A stretch of DNA of 64,000 bases from Telmatactis stephensoni (lineage: Eukaryota > Cnidaria > Anthozoa > Actiniaria > Isophelliidae), in NCBI GenBank assembly GCA_029948255.1, contig JALIZF010001400.1, positions 124,001-188,000 on the forward strand. Reading direction: 5' to 3'. Positions 1 to 12,573 of this stretch are shown here, one piece after another. Within the stretch, counting starts at the first letter, position 1. Each line of letters opens with the position of its first letter. Under the pieces are notes generated by a model. The model was given only the letters and a program-made list of their open reading frames with translations. It ran no database searches and was not told the DNA's origin. The translations under genes and the position numbers were made by a program.

Positions 1-669
1 GTGATGTTATTGACAAGTCTTACGTGTCTTCTTGTCCTCTAATTTGAGTAAATTTTGTGCTTATTAATGAAAAAATTCTTTTTTTAAGAAATCGGATTAA
101 GAACTAGTGGTCATTGACGGTTAACTTTCCACTCAAGGACAAAATAAAATGTTTTGAAAGTGAAGGTAGTTTTGAATGATCAGGGGAAGAACTATTGCTC
201 TGTCCTGCAAATTAATTTTGGAAGGAAATTTTTGTTGGGGATCTCAGTGTTCCAGTTAATTTCTTTAAGCAATGGTCATGTAGTTTATCAGATGTGTTGT
301 TTTATATTATAAAATTTTAGGTACAATTTTTTTATTTGAGTTGTCATCTTATGTATGTGAATATCAAATAATTTGCATATTCAAATTGAAATATTCATAT
401 TTATAACATAGGTAATAATTATAAAACATGCACTCTGATTGGATCATAAGTGCATATGAGCATGTGTCCAAAACTCAATGGACAGCATGCTGACGTCAAT
501 GTTTCCTTTTCTTGCCTTTTTTCTTACGTATGGCTTATTAAGCTCTCTGTATACCTCAGTCTGTTTTTTTGTGTTGTAAAGCATCTAGAGCAGATTTGGA
601 TAGGTGCTATATAAATACCATGTATTATAATCATGTATTATTGTTATTATGTTTGGCTATGTTATAAAA

Positions 670-824
670 GAAATGGTCAACACTCAGCAGTGCATCCATT
701 GAGTTATGGATGTACTTGGTTGGCTGTTAAGCACTCCAGAAGCCATAGTCCCACTCTCGTGCTTAGCAGCTTCCTGCATGCATCCATATAACTTAATGGA
801 CACACGTTGAGTGTTGACCATTTC
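670..824. mobile_element. 155-bp MITE with 17-bp terminal inverted repeats
   Basis: GAAATGGTCAACACTCA at 670-686 is matched by its exact reverse complement at 808-824. There is no ORF inside. The structure is that of a non-autonomous DNA transposon; no target duplication was established. Confidence 0.65.
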
Positions 825-1015
825 TTCATCAAAAGTCCATAATCTAAATGGTAACTGATTTGAAAGTTTTGGAAGATTGGTGAATTGTTACACTCATATT
901 GACTATGGGCCTACACTCAAAATGTCAGTTATGTACATTAAATTAAAGTACTTTTTCATTCCTGTTGATATAATGTTAGATGTTGACCTTGGCTAAGAAT
1001 TACTAACAATCTGTT

Positions 1016-1172
1016 TTAGAGTGATTTTCACCGGACTGTGAAATAGTTACTAAGCTAATAGACACTAATAGACTCTGCACCCATTGTTTTCTTTTGTAGC
1101 AATACAACTATTAGACACTATTAAACACTGACTATTAGTAATTGTTTCACAGTCCGATGAAAATCACTCTAA
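1016..1172. mobile_element. 157-bp palindromic MITE
   Basis: The ends are inverted copies of TTAGAGTGATTTTC, extended by GGACTGTGAAA with one mismatch between them. The centre repeats a TTAGACACTA-like word. No coding capacity is seen. Confidence 0.65.
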
Positions 1173-1244
1173 TAGTATTTATTTTTATTCTCTAACTGGT
1201 AGTTGACATGCTTTAGATATTAATTTGTTTTATTGTGATTTCAG

Positions 1245-2581
1245 TCAAAAGGAAAGCAAGCAACCAAGGGGCAAAAGCAGATCCTTGAGGAAAACAAAAA
1301 TACCTTAGATTTTTATTTGAAATTAATGATTGCAGTTGAAGTAAGTTTATCTTTCAGTCATTTTGGGTACCATCTTTAGGAACCCAGAGCTTGTTGAAAG
1401 GGTGATGGACCCTTCCCAAATTTGCTTTGAATCACCAAGAATAGATCATAATAGATTCAAGGTGAGGCTGGATAGATACAGTAAATGTATGGATATAAAA
1501 ACCTCAGCCTTGTCTTGAATCTACTGTTGCGCAGTCACTCATGTGAATTGCCCTATCGCATAATGACTGTCACAGTATGTTTACATTGGGGATAGATAAT
1601 AATAATAATAATAATACTAATGTACTTGGTGTGCATTTAACATGGCTCAATGCGCTTACATATGTGTATAAATAAAAGTAATTAATCCGTAGATAAATAA
1701 ATTGTGCTAAATTGATGATGCTCAGAAACAGATGCTCAGAAACAGTAGAAATTGGGACCTATTAATATTCCTTTTAGAAGTAGAACTTCAATGTATCGAG
1801 TTTTGATATATATCATGTATCAGTGATTGCGTATCTGCATTTTATTTGATATGCAATCACTCTGATCCCCTCTGGCGACCATAATCCTTAGCGTCAAAAC
1901 AATAACAATTATAATAATAATAATAATATTCTTATATAGCGCATATACAGGTCTGTTCTAGGCGCTGTAAACAAAAACAAAATCATAAATCAAAAGCTAA
2001 CTTAAATAAATGAGTTTTAAGTTCTTTTTTAAAAGACGAGAGACAGTCTATACAAGGGATGGACAATAAAATGTTTTGGTGTGACGTCATTATGCGATAG
2101 GGCAATTCAGTAAAAATCCTATTTAGTGCTTTAATATAAATCCGGGGTTAAATGTTTTTAGCTATAATAATCCTGTGGACTAATAATTTTTGATGCAGCT
2201 CTCCATATGACAACATTTTGTTACCTTAATTTTCAACTCAAATGGATGTTACTTATGTACATTCTTCTTCTTTCTGCTTATAATTCAAAATATAATGCAG
2301 TCCCTGCATGGCCTTGCATAATTTTACATCCAATCATTTATTAGTTATTCACCCTTAATACTTGACTGTCATTGGCTGGCATTTTCTTTTCACTGTTTGA
2401 ATGAATTGTTTATTAACTTCATTCTGTTATTGTTCAACAGGTAGCATATTTTGTGTTTAGATCTACAATATTTAGCTTTTCCGCAAGTTGGGTATCTTGG
2501 GTAAGTGTGAATTGCAGGAGTAAAATTATTGAAGTGAATGTTTTCCCAATTCAACATGACAAGCCCCTAGAGGAAGGACGG

Positions 2582-2613
<32 letters not shown>

Positions 2614-5600
2614 ACGGATGGACGGACGGACGGACGGACGGACGGACGTTCGGACGGACTACAGTAAATCAATGAATCGATCAATTGCCCTGGTGTACAC
2701 AGATATAAGTGAGAATTATTATTTCTTTGTTCCAGACAATGTTTGTGTTTGCTACTCTTGTCTATCTGGGTTGTTATAAATTCATGGCTTCCATGGCTGT
2801 GCCAACATATTCTGACTCAGGAGTTTTAATTGATGGGGGAATGGACTTGAATTCTGAATCAGGAACAGCAGAGTAAGAAAACCTTCTTTTGTTTGAAGTA
2901 TATTATGCAGTTTGTGGGCAATATGCACAAGTCCTGTGAAAAATCGTTTGTAGCAGACTAACCGAAGTAGTCAATGGCAAGGTGTTCACCATGTGAAATG
3001 GTGTGATTGGACATAAAGTGAACAGCAACTATTGCATTGAACAGCAATGTTACTGCACTGGTTGTTGATGGATTTTGACAGGACTGAGAGGAAACATGTT
3101 TCTACAACATCAACTGACGTATGCAAGACAACTGAAATCACAATCACTTTTAAGTAACATGTTTCCTTTAGTGGCTAAACCAGGAAAAATTACTTTCATA
3201 CATCAGGAAATATGCCATTCTGCTGTGTTTTAGAAGCATTTTCTGTGTCTTGGCAACAAATTTTGTTGCAAGAAACAATGTTTCTCATAAGGCTAAACCA
3301 GGAAACCTTTACAAAACATATGCACTGGTGATGTTTTGAAAAACATTTTGCCAGGGACTAATAAAAACTTTACACAAGCATAATCATGGCAGCAGCTCTG
3401 TTAGATGGCAGGTACAAAACATTCCCCTTGGATTTGGATTCTTTCTGATGCCAAATCATGTGTGATTGTTTCTGCCATTTAATAATTAGCCACCATCACA
3501 GTCATTATTTTGCAAAGCATCTATTAAAGCAAATAAAGGTAAAGACAGCTAGGAAAATGTGATGAACATTGCTTTAGGTGGTATCATTTGCTGATCCAGG
3601 AAAATTGCTTGTTGTGGTTTGATACAACTCCAGTAGTTACTGTGATGCATGTCCTGGTTGTTCCAAGGGTAGTTGGTTAAGGTGGATCTCTACAGTTTTT
3701 GGATAGCCATGCCAGACATTTTGAAATGATTTTTTCACAAACTTCCAGAAGTTCGATTGAAATGATGCTTACACCACTTGTCAGTCTTAGTTTGAAGTTT
3801 ATAATGATGCACATATCAGTCCAGATTACGTTACTATGGCAACGATAAACAAGAAATATTGAAATCAGTCGAGCTCGAATTTTAGGCGATCCTGATCAGA
3901 TTAAAAAAAGAGAATACAAGCACGTTAAACTATGACATTAGGCCCTCAAAATATACAAGAATTAAAAAAATCTGTATGTTTGATTTTGAGTAAATCGCAG
4001 GAACAGATTTTACGCGCCATTTTGGAGGTTGCAAAGAATTGCTTATTTTGACTTAAAATTACTGGATGAAATGCTTTCAAATAAAGCCTAAATGTATCTT
4101 GTACTTATTTGTTTTAAGGTGTGCTGAGTTTGGAGGAATAGTTCGTGTTCAGTTTTGAGAATTATTTTTTCTTCCGAGGTGACTTGTGCTTGCCTAATTG
4201 AGACAAACTCCAATTCAAGCGCTATTCTATAAAGAAAAAAAATGACGCCTACGATATTCTTATAAATTCGGTAATCTATTTTTCAAATATTAAGGAATTC
4301 TATTAAATTGTTTCATTTTGATTGATGCGTTCTAACGCGGTCAAAAAAAATTCTGAAGTTGGCTATATAACGACGCTCATATTTTGTGCTGTTCACGGTC
4401 GATGGTTATGCAAATTTGTGCTACACTGCAATTGTCACGACACATTACTTCGTGATGGGACAAACTTAAATAATCAACTAATAAAGAACACACATTATTA
4501 GTTGATTATTTAAGTTTGTCCCGTGATGAAACCAATTGCAAAGAAGCTCAAATCCCAATCTCTCTTCCATTCGATCCTTTGTACCGGAAGTGGTGTTCGA
4601 CTCAAACCCGTCACGGGTGTCGCATGACTGCGTTAGAACGCATCAATCAAAATGAAGCAATTTAATAGAATTCCTTAATATTTGAAAAATAGATTACTGA
4701 ATTTATAAGAATATTGTAGGCGTCGTTTTTTTTCTTTATAGAATAGCGCTTGAATTGGAGTTTGTCTCAATTAGGCAAGCACAAGTCACCTCGGAAGAAA
4801 AAATAATTCTCAAAACTGAACACGAACTATTCCTCCAAACTCAGCACACCTTAAAACAAATAAGTACAAGATACGTTTAGGCTTTATTTGAAAGCATTTC
4901 ATCCAGTAATTTTAAGTCAAAATAAGCAATTCTTTGCAACCTCCAAAATGGCGCGTAAAATCTGTTCCTGCGATTTACTCAAAATCAAACATACATATTT
5001 TTTTAATTCTTGTATATTTTGAGGGCCTAATGTCATAGTTTAACGTGCTTGTATTCTCTTTTTTTAATCTGATCAGGATCGCCTAAAATTCGAGCTCGAC
5101 TGATTTCAATATTTCTTGTTTATCGTTGCCATAGTAACGACTGATATGTGCATCATTATAAACTTCAAACTAAGACTGACAAGTGGTGTAAGCATCATTT
5201 CAATCGAACTTCTGGAAGTTTGTGAAAAAATCATTTCAAAATGTCTGGCATGGCTATCCAAAAACTGTAGAGATCCACCTTAAAATGAATGGATTTCATC
5301 CTGGCTGGGTATAAGCACAAATCATCTTTTGAACAACTAGGCCCTGTAATGTACATGCATTTAAAAATGAATAAAGTGAACATTACCCAGTGAGCAGAGG
5401 GATCTTTTTAAACCTTCTCCTCAAACCTCAAAGGAACAATTCTTCAGCAAGAATAATTTGGTTTGAGCATGCACCAACTGTTGTGTGGAAACAACTATAT
5501 ACCCAAGTTTAATGAGATCAGAGTTAATGCTTTTGCCACTTCTATCTATCCCACTCATAACCGGTTAGTTATTGGATTATTCAAACTCTAGATAAGGGCT

Positions 5601-6522
5601 GGTGCATGCTCAAAACAAATTATTCCAGATTCTTGCAGAGGGATATTTCCTTTGAGCTTTTGGGTTTTCAAAATCCCTTTGTTCACAGGGCAAGTAAACA
5701 TGGTTTGTTACAAGTAGGCAATATGACTTTGTGTCATGTTTGTTTTCAGGCATATAAAGGATCTAATACTTCTGACAGCCATTGTTCAATTTCTAGCCAT
5801 ATTTACAGATTATTTTTGGTTATTTTGGTTACTGGTAAGAAGTGATGCATCTTATTGACACAATCATACAATACATAATTATGAAAAAACCTTACATGTA
5901 CAGGATGCCATAGCCTTTGAGGGTTCTCAGGGGAGGTGGAGAGCCTGCTGTCCCCTTCTCTTTCCTCTCCCTCCCTTTCTCCTCCCCCGGGAGCCTGGCT
6001 AAGGATGTCTGCCATGTTTCTTCCCATACCAGAAGAGTCACTAACTCAAATGGTTTTTTTTTGGTACAGTGTAACTTTCTGTTGTTCTCACTTTGAGCCT
6101 TTTGTTTGTCTGTTGAATTACATCAATTTGGTATACAAAGCATCAAGTAGATGAACCACGACAGTCTGAAAATCGGGTTGTGCCAACCTTGTTGTTTGCA
6201 CCCCTCCTCCCCATGAATTTGATCTGTAGATTCATCCACTATCTCTATCACTTAATTCATGTTGTAATTATGTAATTCATTCATCGTTCATTCATTTATT
6301 TTGTCTTTTACTTATGGATTCATTCATTTCCCAATCTCTTTGTTTTGGTGTTTAGTGATTGTTTTCCTTCTTTATCTCTAGGCTCCAATAAGAGCTTTCT
6401 ACTTGCTATGGACATATATTCTTGGTCCTTGGTTCTTTGCTGAACCACCTGAAGCTGAAATTGACCCAAAGAAACAGAAAAAAATGGAGCGCAAGATGAA
6501 GCGTGCTGGCATGATGCAATAA
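1245..6522 (+). CDS. TMEM208: TMEM208 (SND2-type ER membrane protein), 5' end missing
   Basis: Five coding exons: 1245-1340, 2441-2500, 2736-2872, 5750-5834 and 6382-6522, all with GT-AG borders and compatible phases. They give 172 residues before TAA; the human protein is 173, so only the first few residues are missing. Family-specific stretches include KGQKQILEENK near the start, MASMAVPTYSDSGVLIDGGM in the middle, DLILLTAIVQFLAIF in the last hydrophobic pair and LLWTYILGPWF before a Lys/Arg-rich cytosolic tail ending KRAGMMQ. Hydrophobic segments pair up as expected for this multi-pass ER protein. In the family, TMEM208/SND2 serves the SRP-independent route of protein insertion into the ER. 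The third intron (2873-5749) carries a large foldback transposon. Confidence 0.93.
1545..2108. mobile_element. 564-bp inverted-repeat element in TMEM208 intron 1
   Basis: GAATTGCCCTATCGCATAATG at 1545 recurs inverted at 2088-2108. The interior carries two ATT/AAT trinucleotide runs and a GCGCTGTAAAC motif typical of marine invertebrate non-autonomous repeats. No ORF is seen. Confidence 0.6.
2579..2660. repeat. (GACT)n(GACG)n microsatellite
   Basis: A run of GACT tetramers changes into a run of GACG tetramers inside TMEM208 intron 2. It is a compound simple repeat with likely length polymorphism. Confidence 0.9.
3677..5283. mobile_element. 1.6-kb foldback transposon flanked by TTAA
   Basis: The left arm (3681-4338) and the right arm (4630-5279) are near-perfect reverse complements of about 650 bp, starting GGTGGATCTCTACAG just inside TTAA at both ends. 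One visible difference is a 9-base indel near 3820. The roughly 290-bp loop contains a second hairpin, 4457-4484 against 4495-4522. TTAA flanks suggest mobilisation by a piggyBac-like transposase (inference); no transposase ORF is present. The element lies in the TMEM208 intron between 2872 and 5750. Confidence 0.85.
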
Positions 6523-6870
6523 TATATGATTGCAATACAAACTTAGTAGCTTCAACAAATAGGTGATCCAAGTTTCCAGTTCTCCAGCTGGCTGCTTTTG
6601 TCTCATTTAAACTGTGTCGATCATGGATAAAGATAGAATTTTCCATGGATATTTTACATTCGTAGTAGCAGGATAATGGATCAAAGGCTAACATTAATAA
6701 CAGACTGGATGTAGATTAACAAATTGGAAAACCTGACCCCAAGTAGAGGTGGCTTTTTTCTCAGGCCATTATAATTTAACTCTGTTAAATTGACTTTTAA
6801 GTTATTTTTGCTGTCAGTTGTAATGTTCTTTCTTGTTTGAAATGCTTTTGTAAAATGCTTGAAGGGGCAT

Positions 6871-7749
6871 TTAAGTATGGGGCGCCAAGTGTCTGTTTAT
6901 TATTTAGCAAAATTATTTATAAATAACCAGAAAAATGTCCTTATTTTGAAAAAACCGTTTGACAAACTTCAATTTTCCACAAAAAGCCATAAAGTCTTTC
7001 CTTGGTTTCTAAATCAAGAGTTTAAGCATTAGGTTATTTATAAGTAACCAATTTCAGATTTTGGTTATTTATAAATAACCATTTTGAGAGTTTGGTTATT
7101 TATATAACAACCAATTTAACAGTGACTTGGTTATTTGCTAGCAAATAACCATTTTAAGGGTTTTTCTTTGTAGAATTCTATCAGGGGACAATGTTCGCAG
7201 GCTATCACTACTAGGGGAGAGAGGGGATAATAGGCACATGTTTACTATCATGCCTGGTCTCCCTTGGAAACGTCCCCTCCCCTCCCCTCCCCTCCCCTCC
7301 CCTCCTCTCCCCATTCCTCGTGCTTTGGCTTTTATAAACGATTTAGCCCTACTCTCTCCTACCCTGAGATCTACACTTTGGTTAGTCTTTGGTATTTCAA
7401 AAAAAACTCTAGATGGTTAAAAATAACTAAATCCATCAGTCATCTTTAAATAATAAAAAATGTTAAACTGGTTATTTGTTAAATAACCAAAAAAAAATGT
7501 TAAATTGGTTATTTGTAAATAACCAAAACTAATGAATTTGATTATTCATATAAATAACCAAAATCTAAAAATGGTTGTATATAAATAACCAAATGTGCAA
7601 AAAATCTTGATTTAGAAACTAAGGAAGGACTGGCATTTTGTAGAAAATTGAAGTTTGTCAAGCGGGTTTTTTTTCAAAATAAGGATATTTTCTGGTTATT
7701 TATATATAATTTTGCTAAATAGTAAAGACACTTGGCACCCCATATTTAA
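6871..7749. mobile_element. TTAA-flanked foldback element with nested GGTTATTTATAAATAACC palindromes
   Basis: The ends read TTAAGTATGGGGCGCC and its inverted near-copy GGCACCCCATATTTAA. Arms of about 140 bp pair, for example around the CTTCAATTTTC words. The inside is filled with repeated palindromes built on GGTTATTTATAAATAACC, split by a CCCCT run at about 7275-7310. The element lies between the TMEM208 stop and the TLC gene. No coding sequence is supported. Confidence 0.75.
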
Positions 7750-8034
7750 GTAGTACAATGTAGCTCTTTTCGTCTGAAAATTGAACGTTTTTCTTAGAGA
7801 ACCTTTTCATTTTTTAGCCAATTGTTTGAAAGGTGGTTAGTAGTCATACAAATCACTGTCTTTCAAAGTTAACACAGAGTGCGTTTAAATTGAACTATTA
7901 CCATATACATAAGTGTACTCTCTATGATGTAAATCGTGATGTAAATATACCAGTCACCAATGGATGGTTTGCTGTGCTGATGGATAATCATATCCTTAGA
8001 GGGGTGGGGTCAGGTTAGTCTGTACTTTGAAACA

Positions 8035-8040
8035 TTTATT
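8035..8040 (-). terminator. Possible poly(A) signal of the TLC gene
   Basis: AATAAA on the minus strand about 200 bases downstream of the TAA at 8239-8241. It is the nearest canonical hexamer noticed; the cleavage site is unknown. Confidence 0.4.
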
Positions 8041-8238
8041 CGACAAAATTTGTTTAAAGGGGGAGGAGAAGAAAAGAGAAGTGAAGAGATGGCATCATTC
8101 TTAACTAGGCCGAAAAGGGGAATGGGTAGATAGCGAGTAAAGACCTTTCAGTTTGGTAGTAAGAAAGTGTGTACAAATTAATTCATTTTGTCAAAGATCC
8201 AACCACTGATTTAGTTTGGTAAAACTTTAATAATAACT

Positions 8239-9391
8239 TTATGTTTCATTGCCTGATAATGTCGAAGGCGCGTCAGAAGACAAAATGGGTGTTTCATTGA
8301 TAATAACATTAAAACTTGGTAGTGTTCTCTCATGTCGAGAGACAGTGATATTGGACACTAATGTTCTACTGTAGTCCATGTTGAGATTGGACACTGGTCG
8401 AGCCAACCTGAAATTTTCATCAGCAGGAATTGTGACTGTGATTGGTTGTCGTTGTGCTCGTCGTGAGTCACCTAGGTTATTGAGTTCCACATCTCCAGGC
8501 CTTTGCGCATCGTTCCTGTTTCGTATGACTCTGTAGCGATTTAGTTCATTGATTATTCGTCTTGAAATTATTCTTCTTTTTAGACTGTCAAGAGAGCTTT
8601 TTACCAACCAACCATTGACCATTGAAAAGAACACAATATTCATGAAAAAGAATCCTAAAGGAATATATTCCATCTTTAAGGGGTTGTGAGTCAGTATCAC
8701 GTAGATTAACAGGGTTATTGGACATAATCCTCGGAACACAATTGTCAGAACAAAGCCTGTAGCTAGTAAGCTTATATACATAAACGAGTTCTTGCTTATT
8801 CCCAGAGCCTTTAAAAACCCACAAATATCAAAAACAATAGAGCTTCCTTCAAACAGTAACCCAATAACACCGGAAATAGCGTTCTGCTTGTAAAGAACAA
8901 AAACTGTGTATGTCGAAATAGTGACTACGTGATGAAGCAGGTTTATTTTGAATAAAGGAACGAACTTCCGCAGTAAAACATCTTGAAAAAACCTGTATAC
9001 GTAGTGGCCAAGGTTAAATGCAAATACAGCTAAAACGGGTTCTGGTGTGGCACGAAACGGGTTTTGCCAAACACTGGCGCTGGATACAAGTAGAACTAGA
9101 CCACATGTAAAACTAACTGTACAGAACACTTGATCCCTGAAACTGAAAAAAGAAATCAATAAAAAATAAATAAAGAAAGAAAGAAAGAATAATTATCTAA
9201 GAATAATTCTGCGGTGGATCAGAATACAGTAGATCCTTATCTGAAAGCCTGGGGTAATTGCACCTTGTGATATAATGGAAGCTGATGATCCCACGAATTG
9301 ACAAGGTGTTCATCAAGATGGGTAGAAAAAGAGACGAAAAATTATAGAAACGGAGCAGATTTAATACGCGCAAGAATCGCCATGTTGCCAT
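8239..9391 (-). CDS. TLC-domain multi-pass membrane protein
   Basis: Two exons on the minus strand. Exon 1 is 9391-9264, starting MATWRFLRVL and ending ACA AG before a GTGCAA donor. Exon 2 starts at 9142 or 9136 (two adjacent TTTCAG acceptors, both in phase) and ends with TAA at 8239. The product is about 341-343 aa. The membrane region has the TRAM-LAG1-CLN8 pattern: an N-terminal hydrophobic helix, GHYVYRFFQD, then a His-His pair near residues 111-112 (NLLHHVVTIS), then LLFEGSSIVFD near residue 137, where the family has an acidic residue, then further helices. The last 120 residues are hydrophilic and Arg/Asn-rich. TLC proteins act in ceramide synthesis, lipid sensing or membrane lipid composition; I cannot place this one in a named subfamily. 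The first-exon donor is weak and is the least certain point. Confidence 0.82.
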
Positions 9392-11160
9392 TCATCTACG
9401 AGTGTACGAGCTAGCGTGCGCTATAACTCTCTTGGACATACTTTCCGTAACCGTGACCGCACCGTAACAGTTGCGCATTGTATACTCGACAAGTATGTAT
9501 ACTCCGTACAAAATGTGCCCCAAACGTCCACCGTAGCTTTATTGGGAAAAAATAATGTCGAAACATGGCGAACGTTACTTATCGCCGTTCAAATGCCCAT
9601 CTCGTACACACAAAGGCTTGAAGTGGTTCAGAGGCTAGTTGTACTGGTCTTTTAGTGTTTTTCTCGGTTTGCTTTGCCAGACGTTATAATTAAGCTGTTT
9701 GCTAGCAGATATTAAATGGTGAAAATAGCGAATTGATCAAGAAAAGAAGATGAAGTAGAAAAAAGAAAGAAAGGGAAAAAGCCGAGATGTGTTAGGAATT
9801 GTTTTTTTGACTTGGTTAGGAGTAATTCCCCTTTTTGTCTATCTCGAGAAGGGAACGAAAGTGCACTTCTTATAGTTCTCATTATCACCAAAATGCAATA
9901 CATTCTCTCAGGTCTAGAAAATGTTATCTTTTCACCTGCTTAAAGACGAAACCTCATTTCTGCCCTTATTTACTAGTGTCTGACGTCATTGTGGATAAAT
10001 GACATCGTTGGTAATGTCAATAATTCTGAGTATTTTTTTGTATGCTTCACGGCATAAAGGAAGACGCCGTTGCAGATCTGCGCACGGCAGGACATTCATT
10101 AGCAAAAGTGAATAAGGAAGGCTATATAATTACCACTTGGAGGAACAAACACAAATTTTCGTGGCGTCAAACGGCGTTAAATGCAAAATCGTGTTCTTAT
10201 GATAATTTATGTATGCCGTCATCGGGTTCTTCCTTTGATATAAAAATATAGACCGCATTGACGCACGTAAAACCCTGGTAAACTGTAAACGTTTTGTAGT
10301 AACAAGCGCGTTCACGTTCCAGATCCATCGAATGTAACTATTATCTGAAGAAGGACAATCAGAACGGAATGTAAAGGAAGTGACAGACATAACAGTGACA
10401 AGTCAGAACGGGTATAGAATTCATCTGAATATATGACAAGACGTGCCAAGTCTTAAATAGATTTTGAACCTTTTTAAGCATGCTACATTCAATGTCCCAA
10501 TTGTTTGATGAACTATTTTGGTTAAGTGAACGTTAAGTCTGACAAGCCAATAGGAGCAGACTTGACGGCGGTATCTGATTACCAAGAATGAGGAAGTAGT
10601 AACTTATAGGCAATGGACTTAATTTTAATCACAGTAATGAGAGCACAAAACCAAAACACAATAAGAGAGCCTTGAATTAGTTTTAGCAATGATAGCCAAG
10701 TTCGAATACGAAACTGATAAGCGCTATAAGGAAAGAATGTCTAAAGTATTTTTACTGGTAAACAGCAAGTAATAAAATCATATCCACTCGAGCGTTTTGT
10801 TGATAGACCACAAATTTATGACAAAAGTAATAGCAGATAAAAAGACGCTCAATAATTTAAGTCGTGCTAGCCACTACGACTTCCTGCCTCGCTCCATGCA
10901 AGTTTTTACGTTACTAAACTATATCATTTTTGTTGTATTCAATCAATCGTTCTTTGTTTATTATGAAAACATAGGAAGAATACAATACATCATGAAATTA
11001 TTTGTACTCTGTCGGCCTCATATCGGCTCCAAAATTGCATCACAGGACTTAGGAAGAATCGGCCGAATGGCACAATTTTTATATTTTGTTGTGCGATGAA
11101 TATTCCGATGATTAATGAAGTGCATCAATTATAGACTGACTTTGGTCAACAGATCAATAG
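9392..11160. other. Intergenic region upstream of the TLC gene, no confirmed gene
   Basis: A short plus-strand ORF of 27 codons starts at 9555 (MSKHGERYLS, ending WFRG then stop), divergent from the TLC gene; it is unrecognised. A coding-like plus-strand stretch around 10688-10750 (MIAKFEYETDKRYKERM) follows a TTTTAG and precedes a GTATTT, so it could be an exon. Nothing here is firm. Confidence 0.3.
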
Positions 11161-11379
11161 CGACGCTGCTACGCTAAGATTGAACACAAGCAAGCATGGA
11201 AAACTATTTTGCAAAAAAATGAATACTTACAATCTACAGGCGATTGGTGGTTTTTCGTCGAAGAGTTTGATGACTCGTTCAGCGACAGCGCAGTTGGACT
11301 TGCCGAACCAATGCTTGACAAAAGGAGAGAAGAAAAAGTAGACAAGTACACTGAGGTTTATCGTACTAGAGAATATTAG
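11161..11379 (+). CDS. Unrecognised coding-like terminal exon
   Basis: An open plus-strand frame runs from 11161 to TAG at 11377-11379 without a Met start, so it would be an internal or last exon. Possible acceptors are CTAAG before 11179 and CTACAG before 11240; only the first leaves the frame in phase 0. The predicted peptide includes AWKTILQKNEYLQST, then GDWWFFVEEFDDSFSDS, then a basic tail. The amino-acid make-up looks coding, but I recognise no family. It may belong with other weak plus-strand exons near 10.7, 11.6 and 12.6 kb. Confidence 0.3.
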   Translation, partial: RRCYAKIEHKQAWKTILQKNEYLQSTGDWWFFVEEFDDSFSDSAVGLAEPMLDKRREEKVDKYTEVYRTREY

Positions 11380-11574
11380 CAGACAGCCATAAGTTGTAAG
11401 CATCTCTGGAGCTCTACTGCAAACATCCCACTAGCCCAGCTATCTGCTGCTATCTGCCACACGGGAAGTTACTCAAGCTTTGTACTCACTAGGCAATCAT
11501 ATATGCATGAGCAAACCCGGAAGTGATTCTCACGGGTCCATGGCCATGCTAAACTATTAAAACAACCATTACAG

Positions 11575-11680
11575 TAACTACGAACTCTTCTTTCTTGGAT
11601 TAGATGATGAAATGAAAAACAAGCGAGAGATGAAGTACAGCTTCTACCAGAAAAGAACCTCTGACGGAGCACTTCCTTAG
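11575..11680 (+). CDS. Unrecognised coding-like exon with stop
   Basis: After a CATTACAG acceptor ending at 11574, a plus-strand frame reads NYELFFLGLDDEMKNKREMK and continues to TAG at 11678-11680. Composition is charged like the preceding candidate exon. Both end in stop codons, so they could be alternative last exons or separate relics. No family recognised. Confidence 0.25.
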
Positions 11681-12573
11681 TGACCTAGTGTCAAGCACAC
11701 TGGATTATGTTCTTAGAAGACGCCATAAACCTATAAATAGGGGAGGGAGGGAGGGGAGAGACGGTAAGTAAAAATAGGAACACTGCTGTTATATAGCTTA
11801 GTGAGATAGAAAAACAATTCTTCTTTTTGAGAGAACAACTTCAAAGAGCGTTCATAACATAGTATTCCAAATAAAAGATTTTAATCACAGTCCTACAGGC
11901 GGCCCGGTAGTTAACGACACATATTATTTTATTCATGCTTAAACACATGTTGGGGAGCCAAACTACGGAACCCGGGTGAGCGTTAGGCATCAGTGGACAA
12001 AAACAGACACAATGAATAAAGAAATCTGAGCTATTTACTCCTAATATCGCCTTAGCAAAATGCAAAAATTATTTTCTCGCGATGAAAAAACGTCAGCGAT
12101 TCGATACCTCAAGCATTTTGAGACGTGAAAAGAGCGCCAGCCATAAAAACCAAACGTGCTGTGATTGGCTAAAACTCAATTCACCGATTAGCTTGAAAGA
12201 CAGATCTATAGACCAACATGTCAAACCAAGACCCCAAGAGCACTTCAAAATGCTGACAAAATACTGCTGTCGTACATTTAATAAGATAAAGTACTTTTAA
12301 CAACATTTACTAATGCATGGAAAACATAAGACGCCGGCTTAGCATTACTGATCACCACTGCCACTTCTTGGTCGGTTTAGATTTCGCGTCTCAAGATTCG
12401 AGAATATTGAATGCCGTCCAGTATAGTAAACACGCAGATTTATCGTATATGTACCACTAATAACATACTCACGCAACTATCAATATGAAAGTGTGAATAG
12501 CAACCGAATGCATGATCGATCGATCGAACGATCGAACAAACAAACAAAAATGAATCAATGAATAATTTTTTCA

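Larger units (their letters stand above)
1..1244. other. 5' flank or first intron of TMEM208, with two small palindromic elements
   Basis: No convincing exon was found here. The first TMEM208 exon should encode only a Met plus a few residues and end in phase 0; I could not identify it, so it probably lies before the window or is too short to recognise. The stretch holds two short inverted-repeat elements, listed separately at 670-824 and 1016-1172. Confidence 0.5.

Noticed and set aside
6320..6694. A 124-codon minus-strand gene
   Set aside because: It is the antisense shadow of the last TMEM208 exon and its 3' UTR.
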